Shown: positions 34,340-44,623 of the stretch, one piece after another
How positions within the stretch are numbered: the first letter of the stretch is position 1
How the letters are laid out: the number at the start of each line of letters is the position of its first letter
NCBI GenBank assembly: GCA_024336345.1
Contig: JANFOG010000009.1
Location: 1,860,001 to 1,924,000, forward strand
Source of the DNA: Mariannaea sp. PMI_226
Taxonomy: Eukaryota; Ascomycota; Sordariomycetes; Hypocreales; Nectriaceae
Reading direction: 5' to 3'
DNA: 64,000 bases
The notes under the pieces: model-generated
Databases searched by the model: none
Told to the model about the DNA's origin: nothing
Seen by the model: the letters and a program-made list of their open reading frames with translations, nothing else
Position numbers and translations under genes: made by a program

Positions 34340-35836
34340 ATGCTTCTCGTTATGTTGCCGTTCTGGCTAGCTTTTGTGGCTCTTGGACTCTGTGTCTACC
34401 CATTTATCAGCTACCTTTGGGATAAAAATGGACTCAGAAAATATCCCTCTCCTTCAGTGGCCGCCTTTACTCCCCTTTGGCGGATCTGGCACAATATTAA
34501 TTGGAATCATTACGCTGCCGTGGACCAAGCACATAAACATCTTGGATCACATGTGCGCATCTCGCCCAACCACATCTCAATCCTCGACCCACGAGCCCCT
34601 TATGAAATCTATGGACACGGAGCAAATATGATGAAGGAAGGATGGTACGATGCGGGAGCAGGTGCACATAGGAACCTCTCAGACGTCCGCAGCAAAGCTG
34701 AACATCAGATGAAGCGGAAAATGCTTGCCCATGCGTTTGCAGCTAAGACAGTTATCGGGTTGGAGCCAATTCTCCAAGGCACTGTGGGAAATTTGATGTC
34801 TGAGCTGGATAGGCACATTGCCGCAGGTACTAAACCAAATATGCGACGATTGTTAAACTATTTCACTATCGACCTGTTTGGACAGATTCTCTTTGGCCAC
34901 AAGCTCGGTTGTTTGGATCGTGGTGATGATCTGCTTGTAGCCGAGTCAAAAACTGGCCATCTCTATAAAGCACCATTTATCGACTCTTTGTTAGAGGTTA
35001 CAGTTGTCAACACCGCATTGGGGATGATGCCAAACCTATTACCTGCATCCCGGTTGTTATTCAAACATCACCCATATAAGAGGTCAGGCATCGATTGGGA
35101 AAACATTCTATATCACAATATCAAGGAGCGAATGGCGAAAAGTTCGCCATCAGATGATCTATTCCAAAGGCTACTCCAAGATAGTAAGGGCCAGGCCCTT
35201 CAGCTTCCTCCAGGAGAGATTGCTGCGGAATGTGCAACACTGATGAATGCGGGAACCGAAACTACAGCTGCAGCATTAACCAGTACAATCTTCCTTCTCT
35301 ACACTCATTCTAGAGTGCTTCAGAAGCTGCGCGAAGAAATCGACAGTGCGGTGCCTGGGAATCAGGTGCCCACGTACCAGGTCGCTTCAAATTTGCCCTA
35401 CCTGCGTGCATGTATCGAGGAATCACTACGGGTTCGACCAGCAAGCTCAATGGGTCTTCCACGGATTGTTCCAGAAGGGGGAAGAGTCATTGCTGGCAAG
35501 TTTATCTCTGGGGGTGTAACTGTGTCGGTTCCGACGTATTCACTCCTCAGAGACGAAAAGGTCTTTAGCAATGCATCGCAGTATAATCCTGATCGATGGA
35601 TGACCGGCGATCAAGAGGATAAGAAGCGGATGATGAATAGCCATTTGCCTTTTAGCACTGGCCCCAGAGCTTGTATTGGCCGCAATATTGCTTACTTTGA
35701 ACAGATTGTCATCATTGCCACCATTGTCAAATTCTTTGACGGCCATGTTGAGGAAGGCTTTGAGCTCCGAACTGAGGAGCGATTTAATTCAAACCAAGGA
35801 GATTTGCCCATGGCCATGAGGCGTCGTCATGTTTGA
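34340..35836 (+). CDS. Cytochrome P450 monooxygenase, intronless (CYP53-like loop)
   Basis: It is a membrane-anchored haem-thiolate oxygenase. The single exon encodes 498 residues. A strong N-terminal anchor (about 5-27) is followed by LRKYPSPSVAAFTPLWRIW. The I-helix has LMNAGTETTAAAL (A-G-x-E-T-T), the ExxR motif is EESLR, the region before the haem has YNPDRWM, and the haem loop is FSTGPRACIGR with Cys near residue 446. The 'FSTGPRACIGRN' form and overall pattern recall benzoate-4-monooxygenase-type (CYP53) and related fungal aromatic-acid P450s, though I would not assign the family without alignment. All landmarks are intact. The absence of introns contrasts with the five-exon P450 at 23.9 kb, so the two are not a recent duplication. 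A TATATAAA box precedes the gene. Confidence 0.9.
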   Translation: MLLVMLPFWLAFVALGLCVYPFISYLWDKNGLRKYPSPSVAAFTPLWRIWHNINWNHYAAVDQAHKHLGSHVRISPNHISILDPRAPYEIYGHGANMMKEGWYDAGAGAHRNLSDVRSKAEHQMKRKMLAHAFAAKTVIGLEPILQGTVGNLMSELDRHIAAGTKPNMRRLLNYFTIDLFGQILFGHKLGCLDRGDDLLVAESKTGHLYKAPFIDSLLEVTVVNTALGMMPNLLPASRLLFKHHPYKRSGIDWENILYHNIKERMAKSSPSDDLFQRLLQDSKGQALQLPPGEIAAECATLMNAGTETTAAALTSTIFLLYTHSRVLQKLREEIDSAVPGNQVPTYQVASNLPYLRACIEESLRVRPASSMGLPRIVPEGGRVIAGKFISGGVTVSVPTYSLLRDEKVFSNASQYNPDRWMTGDQEDKKRMMNSHLPFSTGPRACIGRNIAYFEQIVIIATIVKFFDGHVEEGFELRTEERFNSNQGDLPMAMRRRHV

Positions 35837-37393
35837 GTTTTATGGTGTCAATTGGCGGTCTTTGATGCCGTCCGTTTTCCTCGAGGGGTGGAGATAGTGA
35901 AGGGGCGGCAGTTCGCAATCATAGTGAATTTCATTTTTGCTCATTTCGGTACTCAAACTTGACATGAGGGATGACTTGAACCCAATCAATTATGCCCCAA
36001 ACAGCCACTTCAGTCGTAAGTCCGTGCCTATTTTGCCTCAACACACACCTGCTCAATCTGCAATGCTGAAAACCCGACTTTGCCCTCGTAATCCCGAGCT
36101 CGGGGTTTACTACCCTTCCTGGCAACCCGCTCTAGTCTCCCAAGGAGGGCTAACGTGAAGTCTATGCAGCTCGAGTGCCGCCAGATCCTGCTTCAAATTC
36201 GCTATGCGCTCTTATGGATGAGATTTTTAGCCATGGATTTCCGAGACCTGTCACTCGTTTCAGGGTAGCCTCGGAAAACGTGGCCAGAGGTTCGGGCCCT
36301 GACCTAAGCCCAACCCCTGACCATGCGGCCGGTGTTGGATGCATTTGTGGTTCTAGAACTAGGGATACATAAATTGCAACATTCAATTAGATTTCCCACA
36401 ATTCCTAGCTAATACAGTAGTCGACTTCCACCTGGTTTAATCTTACCCACGCCCCTCGACATAAGGCTGGAATTGGGCAAAGCCCACCCTTCAGCTACTA
36501 TGCATCTGCAAGAACATGGCCTGGGATTTTCACACAAGCGGAGCCTAAAGCACTTTCTCGTCGTAGAAAATGGGACCTCCGCCTTATGCTGCACCTTAGG
36601 TATCTCTTTTGGAGATACAGCACTAATGACTCGCAAATATTCAGCCCTGTAGCTATCGACTTCTTCCCCTCAGAATATCTGGCACTAGGATGGCGAATCA
36701 CAGGCTGATCCGCTTGGCACGAAATGGCATACTGAAGCGAAAATGATCGCTTGCTTTGATATACCCAATAATGTATCATTAGTTTAATACTTCACACACT
36801 GCTTGACGATTTTCGTAAGGAATTGGTAATGAAGATGAAGGCTAGACATTCGCCAAGTCTCCGATCTAGGTAAAGATCGAATGATGACTGACTGAGTTTA
36901 CTTTAACTGAGTCAGCTATGCAGCGACTCAAGTGGAGTGAGGGACGCGATGGAGTACAGAACGTGACACTGTCACGCGTGTATATCCGACTTTAAAGTTG
37001 ACTTCTCTCCACTATGCAGATACTAGATATCATCTAGTTTGCTGAATTGATGAACTGCAGCTGCAATCCGACTGTTCCGGAAGTCTCTCATTCAACTTCC
37101 ATCTAGTGAGTATCTTGGATCGTGGCCGATGGTCTTCAGACGCCGTGATTTGGTGCAAGATATGCCCCGGATCACTCGGATGATCTCCAGCTGTAGCAAG
37201 AAATACTATTTCCTAGTAGAATACTGAACCAGCAAAAGAGTTTACGAAATCTCCCATTACTCGCCTAGTCGGTGCCAACAAGTATATAAGCACCGACTTG
37301 CACTTCCCCTATTGAAAGGATCCTCATAGCAAGTGGTCCTTTACACCCGGAAACGAGACTAGCAGTCTATCGGACCGCCAAATTTCAGTAAAC
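35837..37393. other. Gene-poor interval, 1.56 kb
   Basis: No recognisable coding sequence on either strand. The right end carries the promoter of the crotonase gene, with a TATA box framed by inverted repeats (described separately). Confidence 0.4.
37267..37298 (+). promoter_or_regulatory. Perfect 9-base inverted repeat enclosing a TATA box
   Basis: The arms AGTCGGTGC (37267-37275) and GCACCGACT (37290-37298) are exact reverse complements. The 14-base spacer contains TATATAA at 37283-37289. The element lies about 100 bases before the ATG at 37394. It could be a binding site for a dimeric regulator that competes with or recruits the core machinery, or it could form a hairpin. Confidence 0.65.
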
Positions 37394-38429
37394 ATGCGTC
37401 ACTCGTATTTCATCTTTGTCACTGTCACTCTCATTACCTCGGCCGTCTCTAGTTTACTAGGTCCTTCTTCTACTGGACCTGTGATCGTGACCACCAAGAT
37501 CACACCTTCCTATTGGCGCGCAACTTTCTGTGACCCGCCTCTGAATATTCAAGGAGATGTCTTCTTCGAGGAATTCTATAACCTCGTAGATGATATTACA
37601 AGCGATCCAGACGTCAAGGTTATTGTCTTTGACTCAAGTTCTGATACCTTCTTCTCCACTCATGTCGATCTCGTCAACCCCTTGAACCAAACCTTGTGGC
37701 CTGGTAACCCTCGGTACTGGGACAGCATTACACGTCTCACAACAGCTCCGATACTCACTGTCGCTGCAATCCGCGGACTTGCTTACAATGCAGGTGCGGA
37801 GATCGCCGCGGTGCTAGATTTAAGGTTTGGTAGTAAGGAGAAGGCCTTCATGGCACAGTTCGAGGTTGGCTTTGGTACGTGCTCTTCTCATCGTAAAAAT
37901 TCAGATTGCTAACTTGATTTTGCAGGAGGTAACCCAGGCGGTGGTGGAATTGAGATGATATCCCGCCTAGCTGGCCGAAGTCGAGCATTAGAGATCGTGC
38001 TAGGGGCGGACACTCTGGATGCTGACACGGCTGCGTTATATGGCTGTATGTTATTTCCCCATTTTGCTTTTGTCATTTTCTTTTTGGCAGTCCGAGACTT
38101 TGTTATTCTGACCAACATCAGGGATCAACCGCGCAATTCCGGATGCTCAATTTGAGGAATTCGTTGATAATTTTGCTCGCCGAGTTGCCGGTTGGGACCG
38201 CTTCGCTATCGGTGCTGCCAAGAAGCTCATCAATGAGCGTACCGGCTTCCCCACTGCACAACAGCAGATGGAAAGCTTCAACTCTTTTGGTACGGCTGTC
38301 AGCCAGGGTGCGGTTCCCGCGCGTCTGGCAGCCATGAGGGCTGGAGGCCTGCAAACAAGCTTGGATTTTGAAATTAACTTTGGCAAAGAAGAACTGAAGT
38401 ACGTTGGCAATGGGCCATGGAACGCTTAA
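37394..38429 (+). CDS. Crotonase-fold (enoyl-CoA hydratase/isomerase-like) protein with signal peptide
   Basis: The fold is that of enoyl-CoA hydratases, but location and substrate are unclear. Three exons (37394-37874, 37926-38045, 38122-38429) encode 302 residues. Residues 1-20 form a typical signal peptide (FIFVTVTLITSAVSS), unusual for an enzyme using CoA thioesters. Crotonase landmarks follow: VKVIVFDSSSDTFFSTHVDL near residues 76-95, TVAAIRGLAYNAGAEIAAVLD near 124-144 (oxyanion-hole region), and MAQFEVGFGGNPGGGGIEM near 153-171. The Glu of FEVG aligns with a catalytic glutamate in hydratases, as I recall. ALYGWINRAIPDAQF is the usual 'Gl(v/i)n' element, formed across intron 2. The promoter TATA box lies inside a perfect inverted repeat. 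The signal sequence suggests a vacuolar, ER or secreted protein, or a non-CoA role. Confidence 0.82.
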
Positions 38430-39121
38430 GTTATCTAGAAAATTAGACCCAGATTTGTTAACCAAGGCCGGCTGTTGATTTCTATAAACAATCTTTACAA
38501 TCTAAGGAAGTCCCATCCTGTTCTCTATATCCTCAACTTTAGGTAGCGCATGGGCTGATAGATGCCGCTACCTTTTGGACTGAAAAGAGTAGTACAAAAC
38601 AAGGGTGTGAAGATAACGAGGTGAATATAGACCGAAAAGCCTCGCCCGGGCACCGAGGTCAACTAATATCGACAACATGAACTGCCTGGCCAAATGCCAA
38701 ACCGTAGCAATACAAAATGATCAGGTGGGGGATAATATGTCGCCAACACACCTCTATTTCTTCCCATTAAATTGTAGATCAGGATGTGCTGATCGAATAT
38801 CTCTATCGGCTAAGTCTGCTCTCAATGAAAAGCGTCCTTCAAATCACGGGCGGATTTCTACAACAGTCTTGTCAACTTTTCTCCACACGTTGATCGGAGC
38901 TTCTAAGATGATCAAATAAATCACAATGATGATTGTCCTCTTTTGTTTATGTGAGTTGTGAGATTCGTATGAGTCGTGTAGCTGACATGTATCCCAACAG
39001 TATGTTTTGCTATCCGAGAGTAACGTGGTCAACATGACCTATCCAACGCTTTACCACTCCATGTCTTTATTCCAGCGATCCAATACCGTTCTTGGCCGCC
39101 GGTCCAATTTCACCTTCAACC
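38430..39121. other. Convergent interval without genes
   Basis: About 690 bases between the crotonase (plus) and a small secreted-protein gene (minus). Nothing with protein character was seen; it should contain both 3' UTRs. Confidence 0.4.
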
Positions 39122-39550
39122 TCAAAGAGTGGAAGTCCACTTGTAGGAATATGATCGTTCGTCAATCTCCCCCTGAATGGAACCCTTCATAGTCGTGTCT
39201 GAAGACTTGAATTCTATGTAAAAGGGGCCATATTTACCTCCAACGGCATTGAGAATGTATTCGTAGGAGAAGCTGTTCAACTGGCTTTTGACCTGGTCCC
39301 TGTTGCCTGGGATAGTAATGGAGCCTCTGTTGACATCAGGCGAGACGTTTGATGGTGTGTTTGGGGCTGTGTTTGTGGCCGTGTTTGCGACAGCATTGGT
39401 CGCAGTTCCTTCTTGAGTGATGTCTTTGGCCGTGCTGGCGGCCTTCTTCCCTTGACCCTTGACTATTGCGGCGCCATTGCCACCATTCACACCAGCGGCA
39501 ATGGCATAGCCAGCTATGAAGATAACAAGGGCGCTGATACTTGGCTTCAT
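39122..39550 (-). CDS. Small secreted protein of unknown function
   Basis: The family is not recognised. The single exon encodes 142 residues. An N-terminal signal peptide is clear (SISALVIFIAGYAIAAG, about residues 4-20). It is followed by a Gly/Lys/Ala stretch, a low-complexity Thr/Asn/Ala/Pro block (about residues 50-70, NTATNTAPNTPSNVSPD), and a short folded-looking C-terminus with aromatic residues (SFSYEYILNAVGGKYGPFYIEF). There are no cysteines, so it is not a disulfide-rich effector type. A TATATAA box on the minus strand (39653-39659) lies about 105 bases ahead of the start, supporting a real gene. It could be a cell-wall or effector-like protein. Confidence 0.6.
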   Translation of the reverse strand: MKPSISALVIFIAGYAIAAGVNGGNGAAIVKGQGKKAASTAKDITQEGTATNAVANTATNTAPNTPSNVSPDVNRGSITIPGNRDQVKSQLNSFSYEYILNAVGGKYGPFYIEFKSSDTTMKGSIQGEIDERSYSYKWTSTL

Positions 39551-39652
39551 GTTTTGGATTTTTCAAAAGACAGAAGAGGGTGAAGAGGTTGATTCTTCGA
39601 CAGGTTAATTGAGAGTCGCAACTTCCATTTAGTTAGACATAGCATTCGAAGG

Positions 39653-39659
39653 TTATATA
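39653..39659 (-). promoter_or_regulatory. TATA box of the small secreted-protein gene
   Basis: TATATAA read on the minus strand, about 105 bases before the ATG at 39550. Confidence 0.45.
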
Positions 39660-40762
39660 TGTCCAACATCGGCCTATCTCATAGGCTTTGCATGTAGAGC
39701 CCTGTACTGTTGATTTCTGGCGGGAGTCGCAGTGGACGCAAGGCATTACACAAAGACTGATAAACGGACCTAAAATTGTTGACAGATATAGTCGAGAAGC
39801 CTGAATTCCTCCTAAAGGAAGAAATGAGACCATCGGCATGCTGAAATATTGAACGGCCCGAGTTGGCATACCAACGAAGAGATACGTCTACTGAATCACT
39901 CCCTGGCGAAAGTTTCACTTCCTAGTTCTCAACAACAGGAACCAACAATATCAGTTATTTTGCGACAATGATGTTTCATTCCCGGCTGTTATGCATCTAA
40001 TTAGCATTTGGGCCTGAATTTAAACGATCACTTCCCATAGTCCAAAGATCAAAACATATTCGTTGTATGAGCCTATGGAATGTTCCACGTCCTTGGACTA
40101 GTGGTGGTCTGTATTTGCAAGATGGCTTCTAATACCGACTCTCTATGGGGCTACTTGAACCACCATCCTTTTAAGCTCTTCATCCGAAAGTTGTAATTGA
40201 GGAGACAAATATTTCATAACAAACTAGATTATTATGTCTAGGCCATAATGCAGGCTCCATATTTCATTATGACGGCTCCCTCAGCCCACACGTAGATTGA
40301 TCCAAGCTGACTCTCAAGCAGAGTGAGGTACAGTCGCGTTGTCATAAAGAGTTCAAGGGCGTATTTGCATGGCGAAATAACGGAGGGCCAGCGGCATTGA
40401 CCGTAAGCTCCCAGTAATAGTTATTTGGACTGAGCGGGAGCTGAACTGGCAGGTTGGTGGTTCACCCGCACGTAGAAAATCCGCGTGATTGACGAGGACA
40501 TATGTCGGGTCACGTGCTCCCTTGCATGCAACTGGACTGTTGGCTATTGGCGTTCTGCGAGAGTTTAGCCGGAACTTGGCCACCAGGCGGCCACTCACTT
40601 CCCTGCCTGCCGGACAAAGCCTCGATGCTAACTACCTAGAAGGAAAGAAAAGGCTCTATTTGTTGCAATAACTTGACCCCCTCCCTCAACAGCATTTACC
40701 AAGTTACCAGATCCATAATTCTGTCTGTGTCTGGATAGATTCCCTCTTGTGGTGCCCTTACA
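39660..40762. promoter_or_regulatory. Divergent interval before the second transcription factor
   Basis: About 1.1 kb between the TATA box of the small secreted-protein gene and the Zn2Cys6 regulator start. No coding sequence recognised; it contains the regulator promoter. Confidence 0.35.
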
Positions 40763-42888
40763 ATGTCATCTGCACCAAATAGATACAGACCCTTGCTTCC
40801 CTTGGCCCCCTCTTCCACTCAGTCTCAACGCGAGGGAGAGCTGGTCGCTCAACAGCCCACGATTCGAACCCGCCAAGTTACTGCTGTTGCTTGTGAGCCT
40901 TGCCGCAAGAAGAAAGCCAAGGTAGCCAATTTGCAGCCAAATAATTTGATCGATATAGTAAATCTGACCTGATAGTGTGATGGACTGCGCCCGGCATGCG
41001 ATCGCTGTGTCCACAATGGAATACGCTGCTGCTATAGCACTGGCATTGGGGAGTCTCGTACAGTAGCATTGAAGAAACAGAACGCCGAGCTAAAGGATGA
41101 GCTTTCTCAGCTCAAAGAACTCCTTAATCTTCTGCGAACTAGGCCCCTAGATGATGCAGCGGAGATTTTGAACCGAATTCGAATCATTAATGATCCCATT
41201 GCCGTCTTACAGTCCGTTAGACAAGCAGAAATTCTCCTTCCAAATCCTCTAGCCACAAGAAGTCAGTCCCCGAGGGTCCAAAAGATCGACACAGAAGCAA
41301 TGAACTCCAGCTCTATTCGTGTTCCAGCTCGGCCATGGACTACACTTGCTGGTGATGGTATAATTTCAGAACTAGTCACCAACTTCTTTCAGAATGACCA
41401 CGGTTACCTTGTGCCATTCATTCACCGGGGCTCCTTCATCCGAGATATGAAGAACCAGTCAATAGGGGAATCGCTATACTGTTCTCCCACCCTCCTAAAT
41501 GCGATGTGCGCGCTAAAATGCGTATGATCACCTATCTATACCGGGCACGGCAGGTCGGAAAGGCTGACTCCGTTTCATAGCTCACCTCACAGAGAGTGAA
41601 GACATTAGGGTTTCTGACAGGTCAAAATATGGCGGAACGCTTCTTAGACGAGGCCAAGAAGCAGCTCGAGATCGAAGGCTGCCGGGAGTCAATTCCAACA
41701 CTCAATGCGCTGTGTCTGATGTATTTGACATCGGCCCTGTTGGGGCGAGACCGTGCCGGAGTCATGTATCGTTACGCAGCCTATGAGATGCTGAAGAGAC
41801 TCAATCTTGAAAAAAGGTTTACAAAGCTCGATCCAAGCGATCCTGAGGTTGCAGAAATGAGACTGATCCTCTCCAAAACGTTGTGGGGATTGTTCTGCTT
41901 TGAGAGGTGAGAGTACCAAACACCATATGAGAGCCAGTAGCATTAACCACGTCTGGCTGCAGCCGGATGTCATACTTCTACTCTGAGCCGTCTCTTGTCC
42001 GACCGCCATCCGTGCCCAATTTATTCGATGAGAGAATAGAACTGTACGAGAATCTAGGTGAACCACCTACCGCACTCCGTATCTTTACTCCTGGCGTCTT
42101 CAAAGCGAATTGTGCCTTGTCGGAGCTCTTCTACGCAATCATGACATTCAACACAATGAACCCAGTGATAGACAATAAAGGTGCCAGCTCTGCAAAAAGA
42201 GCAGAGCTATACACAACATTAACAGAATTGCAAAACTCTTGGAAGCCAATTCTTCAAATGGGCGATGGCTTCACTGCGCAGATTTGCTATCTAGGGTAAG
42301 TAGGACCATACGCATATCGTGACGTCCATTTCATAATCTGGCAACAGGAATCATATCAGTGAGGCCGCCTTTAGCATCATGCAGATTCTCCCACCTGACT
42401 ACCACTTCCCTGGGCACACAAGGAGCATCAAAGAACTTTGTATCGATTACTGCGAATCAGATAGCAAGCTGATTGAGCAGTTCATGAAGTCTCTAACCCC
42501 GGATCCTTTACTCGGAAGGGCCTTGTTTGTCTCCTTGTCGATCTTAGCCCCATACTTAGACGAGCCGAAGGTCAAGATTCTGTTTGTGCGGAACAGCTTT
42601 ATGCTACGAGCTTGTTTGCCGATCACGCCTATGGTAAAGGTATTACTAAAGGGGGTACAAGCAACTGCGTGGAGTTTGAGAAAGAGCATCCCGGTGGATG
42701 CCAGACAGTATTTTCAAGACCTAGATGAAGCTGGTGCGACAGATTTGCCGGTCAGTTTCTCGCTTCCACACTCAAACGAGATCAGAGCGTTGCTATCTGG
42801 AGAAGGAGAAGATGGCGATTCGGGTCTAGGAGTTCACCTAAGTACGCTCGTCTCTAGGTGGTCCACTCTTTCAGTAGATCAATCTTGA
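40763..42888 (+). CDS. Zn2Cys6 transcription factor
   Basis: It is a nuclear DNA-binding regulator. Five exons (40763-40921, 40976-41521, 41581-41906, 41963-42295, 42348-42888) encode 634 residues. The zinc cluster is canonical and complete: ACEPCRKKKAKCDGLRPAC then DRC and RCC, about residues 44-73, with intron 1 falling directly before the third cysteine. A likely coiled-coil dimerisation stretch follows (LKKQNAELKDELSQLKELLN). The middle region has NFFQNDHGYLVPFIHRGSF, EAKKQLEIEG and LWGLFCFESRMSYFY across exon 3/4, as in regulators of the nitrate (NirA-like) architecture. Every junction keeps frame with GT-AG borders. Targets are unknown. Nearest neighbours are the small secreted protein (divergent) and the CHR transporter (downstream, same strand, 1.7 kb). 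Confidence 0.87.
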
Positions 42889-44623
42889 CTAGAACAGGGA
42901 ACAGAGACTCAGGTATAAAACATCAAAAAGTGTCAAAGTGGGTTTAAAGAAAGGCATTGTTAGTACCTGGGGCAGTCCAGTTTACTATTATTGCAATTGA
43001 AAGAGAGCTCAGTTGGTAGCAGGATTGATTTTGAACTCAGGTTAACAAACGCGACTCTTGCGATTGCAACATGTCAGAGGCATGGAAAGAGCGGAAGGCT
43101 TAGATCACTTCTAGAGGCACCTACCAGAAGGTTTGCTCTATATACGCGCGAAGCTGCAAATTAGAAACCAAGAGAACCATAGTCCAACGAACAACACATT
43201 CGGCAATCCACTGATAATAGGATACTGAATGTCTTACAATATCGAAACCCCCCGTCTTATATTGAATGAAGATCCTTTAACCAATACTATTTATATATGT
43301 ATCCGTAGAATTTTGTACGGTGCTCTTGCAGTTTGAGTTAGCTAAAGACAGCATCCTTTTTTGCCCTAGTGAAAACTTGGTCTATCATTTCGAGGTCTCA
43401 GTAAACTCGAGGTACTCCAAGGGTCTGATTGGTTTTATTAGGGTTAACTATACAGACTTAACTCTATCATAGAGATAGGAAGATGCAAATATAAGCAGTC
43501 CCGGTTTATTGGTTTTGGGCTACGTGCTACAGATTAGGAAGTAGATCGCCAAAATTGCGAGCCCAATTAACCTGGAAATCTGCGGTACATCAGACTATTT
43601 TATTGCATAGCTCTTCGCAGTCTGTGGGCAGTATTTCTGACAAAGCGCAAGACGGCCAAAAAAAAGGAAGAAAAGGGTATGGAGTTTGGCCAAGTTTGAT
43701 GAGAAATATCCGATGCTCTTGATTAGGATACCATCCTTCGAGAGCAATATTGTATGGAAAGAACGATGTCTCCTGTACTCCCTAGAAAATTTGAAACTAA
43801 GGATCATCAATTAGTTCGAGCATGCAGACTGAGGTAGCCTATACGCGCTTAGGCCGTATAGTATTATTATAGACATCTGAGGCCACATCTTGCACGACGG
43901 CAGTGAGTCCGACATGGATTCTGAACAGCCCTCGATTATGGAAAAAGTTAAAACAAATAGATGTTTGCTTCTAGGCTGCTCGTAGTTCCACACCGTTGGG
44001 AGGCACACACTTGACTTGGCCAGGGAAACTGTTAATTGAAGATAATGCCGCAAGTTTTCCAGGGAGAATCCCATCGTAGCCACGCGCTGTTCTCAACTAT
44101 TCAAACCCTTCCTTCGCATTACTATTCAGCTAACTAACTTCTTAGAGGCGCCTGAAACCTTGGTTACGCTTAGATATTAATAAATCCTTCAGCAAAGGAA
44201 ATAAGAAGACACTATGAAGAGATAAGATAAATCGTACATTGTAGTTAAATATTTGTCCTTCATAATGACAAGACAGAATTATATGTCCGGTTCGACTCCT
44301 TAAAATTAACAAAGGAGACCTACCCTCAACAAGGTTGTCTCAAGTAGGTTTTGCGCCACCCCACGTGCCTTGGGAACCGCTTCGTATTGGCGGACATCAC
44401 TAGCCACAAATTTCCTGCAGGCGCTTTGACAATTCATCATTATGACTAATTAAAATTCACTCACATGTAACTAAACAACATATTTTTTCGTACCGTTTGG
44501 CTGCAGGGGCGTTATAAGAGATTGCAAGTCACAAAGGATCAATTGTCAATGAGGCTGAAGTTTGTCGTTAGTAGTTAAGAACAGAAAATTAAGCTGAGCC
44601 CGCATCTCTCGTATCGTCAGACG
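42889..44623. other. Gene-poor interval, 1.7 kb
   Basis: Open frames on both strands are short and lack protein features. A tRNA-like word near 43005 does not extend into a cloverleaf. The right end holds the promoter of the CHR transporter. Confidence 0.4.

Noticed and set aside
34340..35836. The two P450 genes as a recent tandem duplication
   Set aside because: One has four introns and the other none, and their I-helix and haem-loop sequences differ clearly.
40863..40880. Reverse-complement B-box-like word (GGTTCGAATC)
   Set aside because: It lies in the first exon of the Zn2Cys6 regulator and has no associated A-box or stems.
43005..43080. tRNA-like D-arm sequence (GAGCTCAGTTGGTAGC)
   Set aside because: No matching acceptor stem, anticodon stem or T-arm (GTTCGA-type) follows, so a cloverleaf cannot be built.
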